Assembly: GCA_963644855.1 (NCBI GenBank)
Contig: CAVIQL010000006.1
Location: 34,281-98,280, forward strand
Length of the DNA: 64,000 nucleotides
Direction of reading: 5' to 3'
From: UBA6398 sp963644855
Lineage (GTDB): Bacteria; Bacteroidota; Bacteroidia; Bacteroidales; Bacteroidaceae
In this document: in pieces, positions 60,509 to 64,000 of the stretch
Layout of the letters: each line of letters opens with the position of its first letter
Numbering within the stretch: the stretch's first letter is position 1
Made by a program: the position numbers and the translations under genes
Notes under the pieces: model-generated
Databases searched by the model: none
What the model saw: only the letters and a program-made list of their open reading frames with translations
What the model was told of the DNA's origin: nothing

Positions 60509-62809
60509 ATGCAAAAGAAAACGCTATTGCTCCTGTTGATGCTCATAGTGAGCCTCACGGCACGCCCCCAAAGCAAATGGAAATACTATGGGGCATACCA
60601 CAACTCGCTCGTAAACATAGCCACAAGCAACTATGTAATCTCGCTATGCGACGGCTCGATATTCTCTTACTCTCCCTCGGACAACGAAGTAAGAGTGTAC
60701 AACAAAACCACCGGACTTAGCGACGCCAACATACAATACATGGCATACAGCACCGAACTAAAATGCTTCGTACTTGTATATTCCAACTCCAACATCGATG
60801 TGTTCTATCCCGAAGACAACCGCATGGCAAACCTTCCCCAACTAATGAACAGTTCGCTCGGCGACAAAACCGTAAACGACCTCACCGTAGCGGGAAAGAA
60901 AGCCTATTTGGCACTCAACACAGGCGTCTCAGTGGTAGACCTAAGCCGATTGGAATTTGCAAAAACCTACAACATCAACACCAAAACCAATAGCGCCGCG
61001 TGCTTAGGGCAATACATCTACGCCGCAACGCCAACCGGAATAATGCAAGGCGACTTGTCGAAAAACCTTCTCGACCCCGCAAATTGGACAACCTTTAGCA
61101 GTGGTAAATTCAACAAACTACGTACGTTCGCAGGTCAGTTATACGGACACGCACAACAAGTATACAAAATAAACACAACCAGCGGAACATTCGCCACAGT
61201 CGACAATATCAATGCCACATACCTTTGCGCCGACAATACAGACTGTCTGCTTTTCGGAAACTCCGACATAGTCTACTCAATATCGACCGACGGCACAAAA
61301 AACAAACTATGTGGTACAAACAACTTCAAATACCTCTCATATTCCGGCGGAACATATTGGGCAAGCCTCGGCTTTGGCGGAACACAAGCCTATAAAGTCG
61401 ATGCATCAGGTAGCTTGCAAGCAGCAGGAAGTGCTATCACGCTCGACAGTCCTATAAGAAATTATTGCGCATTCATGAATATGAGTCCGTCAAACCGCCT
61501 TCTCGTGGCAGGAGGAACGCTCAATTATAATCTGCAAAACTACGACGGCACACTCTACGCCTATCAAAACGGAAAATTCTCAAACTTCGAAGATAGCGTA
61601 TCAAACCATACAACTTATTCATACCGAAATCTCACGGGAGTAGCCGAAGACCCCAACGATGCAAACCATGTGTTTGCTACTTCGGGCGAAACTGGGCTCT
61701 ACGAATTCCGTAACGGGAAATACGTAAACCATTACGACTACTCCAATAGCACAATACAAACCGCTCTTCCCTCAAGCCGTCGCCCCTATATGTATGTTCG
61801 TACAGGCGGATTGCAATATGATAAAGACGGAAACCTTTGGATGCTTAACGACGAGGTAGACACGGTGCTTAAAATCATGATGCACGACGGCACGTGGCGT
61901 TCAATTTATATCGATGAGCTTGCCAAATATCCCACTTTCGATCATCTTATTTTCGATAACGATGGTCGTGCATGGTTTACCCATCGTCGTACAACCAGCA
62001 ACCATAATGCGGGGGTAGCATGTTTGGATTTCAACGGAACAGTAGGCGATACGTCTGACGATAACTTCATGTTCCGCTACCGATTTACCAACGAAGACGG
62101 AACAACTTATACCCCAAACACCGTAGATGCCATTGCGAAAGACAACGATGGGAGAATTTGGGTAGGAACAGTTGAAGGACCATTTTTGATAAACGATCCC
62201 GGAGATTTCATGAGCACAAACTTTACGTTCGAGCAGGTAAAAGTTCCGCGCAACGACGGTACTGATTATGCCGATTACCTACTTACCGGAGTGCCCATAA
62301 CTGCTATTGCCGTTGATGCCGCAAATCGTAAATGGTTTGGAACGAAAGGCGACGGAGTTTATCTTATTAGCGCCGACAACATAGAGACTGTTTATCATTT
62401 CACATCTTCTAATTCTCCGCTGGTGAGCGACAATGTGCTTTCGCTTGCCGTAAATCGTGAAACGGGCGAGGTTTTCATGGGCACCGATAAGGGACTTATG
62501 AGTTACGATGCGGGTAAAGTAAATTCCGGCAACAGTTTGAAGGATAAAGATCTCAAGATTTATCCCAATCCAGTGCGCCCGGATTATTACGGAGATGTAA
62601 CAATCGAAGGACTGCCTACGGGCGCGGAAATAAAAATAACTACAACCGGAGGGCAAGTTGTGAAGCGTGCCAAAACCAACAACGGTTTCTATAAATGGGA
62701 CGTCAAGGATAATAACGGTGCCGGTGTAGGTTCGGGTGTTTACTATGTGTTAGCAGTTACAGCAGACGGCAAACACGGCGCGCGCGGACGCATAGTAGTT
62801 GTGCGCTGA
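60509..62809 (+). CDS. porZ: PorZ-like type IX secretion protein with beta-propellers and C-terminal signal
   Basis: A 766-residue secreted protein. Signal peptide about 1-20 (ending ARPQ); then repeated propeller blades including two-component-regulator type motifs such as YRNLTGVAEDPNDANHVFAT, DAIAKDNDGRIWVGTVEGPF and NVLSLAVNRETGEVFMGTDKGL; then a C-terminal beta-sandwich starting IYPNPVRPDYYGDVTIEGLP and ending RGRIVVVR, the type A signal recognised by the type IX system. Architecture and length match PorZ of Porphyromonas gingivalis, part of the surface attachment complex. With the PorG-like protein at 1780 it suggests a type IX system in this organism. Confidence 0.85.
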   Translation: MQKKTLLLLLMLIVSLTARPQSKWKYYGAYHNSLVNIATSNYVISLCDGSIFSYSPSDNEVRVYNKTTGLSDANIQYMAYSTELKCFVLVYSNSNIDVFYPEDNRMANLPQLMNSSLGDKTVNDLTVAGKKAYLALNTGVSVVDLSRLEFAKTYNINTKTNSAACLGQYIYAATPTGIMQGDLSKNLLDPANWTTFSSGKFNKLRTFAGQLYGHAQQVYKINTTSGTFATVDNINATYLCADNTDCLLFGNSDIVYSISTDGTKNKLCGTNNFKYLSYSGGTYWASLGFGGTQAYKVDASGSLQAAGSAITLDSPIRNYCAFMNMSPSNRLLVAGGTLNYNLQNYDGTLYAYQNGKFSNFEDSVSNHTTYSYRNLTGVAEDPNDANHVFATSGETGLYEFRNGKYVNHYDYSNSTIQTALPSSRRPYMYVRTGGLQYDKDGNLWMLNDEVDTVLKIMMHDGTWRSIYIDELAKYPTFDHLIFDNDGRAWFTHRRTTSNHNAGVACLDFNGTVGDTSDDNFMFRYRFTNEDGTTYTPNTVDAIAKDNDGRIWVGTVEGPFLINDPGDFMSTNFTFEQVKVPRNDGTDYADYLLTGVPITAIAVDAANRKWFGTKGDGVYLISADNIETVYHFTSSNSPLVSDNVLSLAVNRETGEVFMGTDKGLMSYDAGKVNSGNSLKDKDLKIYPNPVRPDYYGDVTIEGLPTGAEIKITTTGGQVVKRAKTNNGFYKWDVKDNNGAGVGSGVYYVLAVTADGKHGARGRIVVVR

Positions 62810-62820
62810 CGCATACTCAA

Positions 62821-63888
62821 ATGGCGACTCCCGTTACAGAACGCGGCAAAAAGGTTTGCGGAAATTCCGCAAACCGCAACGTGCAGCCGGGATACTTCAA
62901 CGCCATTACGATAATACGATGGTTTTTTGCGCTGTCGCTTGTAGGTTTTCACGGCTGCATTGTGGCGGAACACCCATTGCTTTCCCCCATAAAAGGGCAT
63001 GCTATAGTGAGCGTGTTTTTCGTTCTCAGCGGAATGCTCACCTATGAAAGTTTTTCGAGAAAGCCTGATGCACTCGCGTTCTACAAGCGCCGATTCATAA
63101 AGCTCTATCCTACCTATGCCGCCACCGTTTTGGCGTGCGCATTGCTGCTTCCCGCGATTTTCAGACTGGATTTCGGCATGTTTTTCACCAATTCCGAGGT
63201 GTGGAAATACCTTGCGGCAAACCTCACCTTCCTCAATTTTCTTGCCCCGCGCCTTGCTGGAATTTTCGACCACAATTTTATCACCACCATAAACTCTTCG
63301 CTGTGGACGATGAAGGTTGAAGTGATGTTCTATGCCGTTTTTCCACTACTCTTCATGCTTATGCGCAAGTTTCGTCCCCTTGGGGTGATGCTCATATTAT
63401 ATATGCTTTCTGTGGCATACAATATATTTTTCACATCAATGTATCAAGCCACAGAACTTGAGAAGTTCGACGTGATAAGACGCCAACTTCCAGGACAGAT
63501 GATGTATTTCGTAGCAGGAATGATGGTTGTAGGTTGCCGTGCATGGCTTTTGCGCCACAAATACATAGCATTTGCGGCAGGCATTGCCCTATGGTTTTTG
63601 TGTGCTATACGTCCACAATTCCGCCCCATCGAACCTATAGCAATTGCTACCGTTATAACAATTGCCGCATATGGTTTCAACAAAATTTCAGCCCTGTCGG
63701 TGAAAATTCCCAACCTCACCTACGAAATTTTCCTCCTGCATTTTCCCGTAATGCAAACGCTTGTAGCCTTGGGCATGCCTGCAAGCGCAGGTTTTGCTCC
63801 CTTTATCCTCACAGGTCTGACGGCAACAATCTTCCTCTCGTTTGCATTGCAAAAAGTCATTGCGCTTATAATTTCAAAGGCAAGATAA
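62821..63888 (+). CDS. Acyltransferase 3 family membrane protein
   Basis: A 355-residue membrane protein with about ten segments. Features of the family: NAITIIRWFFALSLVGFHGCIVAE, FVLSGMLTYESFSRKPDALAFYKRRFIKLYPTYAATVLACA with the conserved arginines, and INSSLWTMKVEVMFYAVFPLL. Such enzymes O-acylate surface sugars. It starts 11 bp after the PorZ-like gene. The substrate is unknown; it might act on the exopolysaccharide or on lipopolysaccharide. Confidence 0.88.
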   Translation: MATPVTERGKKVCGNSANRNVQPGYFNAITIIRWFFALSLVGFHGCIVAEHPLLSPIKGHAIVSVFFVLSGMLTYESFSRKPDALAFYKRRFIKLYPTYAATVLACALLLPAIFRLDFGMFFTNSEVWKYLAANLTFLNFLAPRLAGIFDHNFITTINSSLWTMKVEVMFYAVFPLLFMLMRKFRPLGVMLILYMLSVAYNIFFTSMYQATELEKFDVIRRQLPGQMMYFVAGMMVVGCRAWLLRHKYIAFAAGIALWFLCAIRPQFRPIEPIAIATVITIAAYGFNKISALSVKIPNLTYEIFLLHFPVMQTLVALGMPASAGFAPFILTGLTATIFLSFALQKVIALIISKAR

Positions 63889-63901
63889 ACGGGAAAATAT
63901 T

Positions 63902-63955
63902 TAAGGCATCTCGTGAAAATTCCTTGGGATTTTTGTGTATGCCATATCTTGAAAA
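63902..63955. repeat. Degenerate repeat element
   Basis: AAGGCATCTCGTGAAAATTCC is followed by GTATGCCATATC, arm-like sequences of the dispersed elements with a short, changed middle. Nothing else is seen before the window end. Confidence 0.45.
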
Positions 63956-64000
63956 TTACGACGTATTTCATGCTCCCGACAACTGCTTTTTGATGTACAA

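Overview
This window comes from a Bacteroidales bacterium (phylum Bacteroidota); the family cannot be fixed from the sequence alone. The evidence is the gene order porG-uppS-bamA-skp-skp, DUF6242 and DUF6089 proteins, a PorZ-like protein with a type IX secretion C-terminal signal, lipoproteins with S-D-D-N style signals after the lipid cysteine, an RNase P RNA gene, and at least fourteen matches to the Bacteroidota -7 promoter box TAnnTTTG upstream of genes. Shine-Dalgarno sites are mostly absent, as expected for the phylum.

Layout. 426-7129: envelope operon (DUF6242 lipoprotein, PorG-like protein, UppS, BamA, two Skp/OmpH chaperones) closed by a terminator. 7486-14959: a five-gene restriction-modification-like defence operon with its own promoter: C5-cytosine methyltransferase, MORC/MutL-type GHKL ATPase, Z1 helicase-like ATPase, PD-(D/E)XK protein (DUF4420) and an unrecognised protein. 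It sits between the second Skp gene and a third Skp gene plus murI (15300-16738), so it looks like an insertion into a conserved envelope cluster. The methyltransferase frame is broken exactly in an (AT)7 tract, which suggests phase variation. 16856-21158 (minus): DUF3108 protein, Ig-like lipoprotein and GH3-family protein. 21596-22923 (minus): ECF sigma factor with two small membrane proteins. About 23303-23682 (minus): rnpB. 23994-32230: L-rhamnose utilisation (rhaB, GH78 alpha-L-rhamnosidase, rhaA, rhaT, rhaD). About 32322-32660 (minus): candidate non-coding RNA. 32920-37048 (minus): TolC/HlyD/MFS efflux system with a divergent AraC regulator (37219-38142). 38318-39877: small exported protein and a nucleoside-recognition membrane protein. 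40185-40270: tRNA-Leu(TAA). 40523-54320: exopolysaccharide locus (SLBB export protein, Wzz, Wzx, Wzy, WbsX, GT4, acetyltransferase, TupA-like ATP-grasp, GH16, GT2, two sister sugar transferases). 54739-59754: sbcD-sbcC. 59877-63888: rdgB, PorZ-like protein and an acyltransferase.

The most unusual feature is a dispersed repeat family that I do not recognise. At ten places there are two to four near-palindromic 13-bp sites AATRTCNGAYATT, joined by 8-bp spacers RTTTAAAW, at an almost invariant 21-bp period (two helical turns). Many arrays are bounded by inverted arms AAGGCATATCGYAAAAA / TTTTTGCGATATGCCTT. The arrays have an orientation, lie mostly between genes, flank the defence island in the same orientation on both sides, and in one case lie in frame inside the island's ATPase gene. 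A second palindrome family with a related GGTCNGACC core occupies other gaps.
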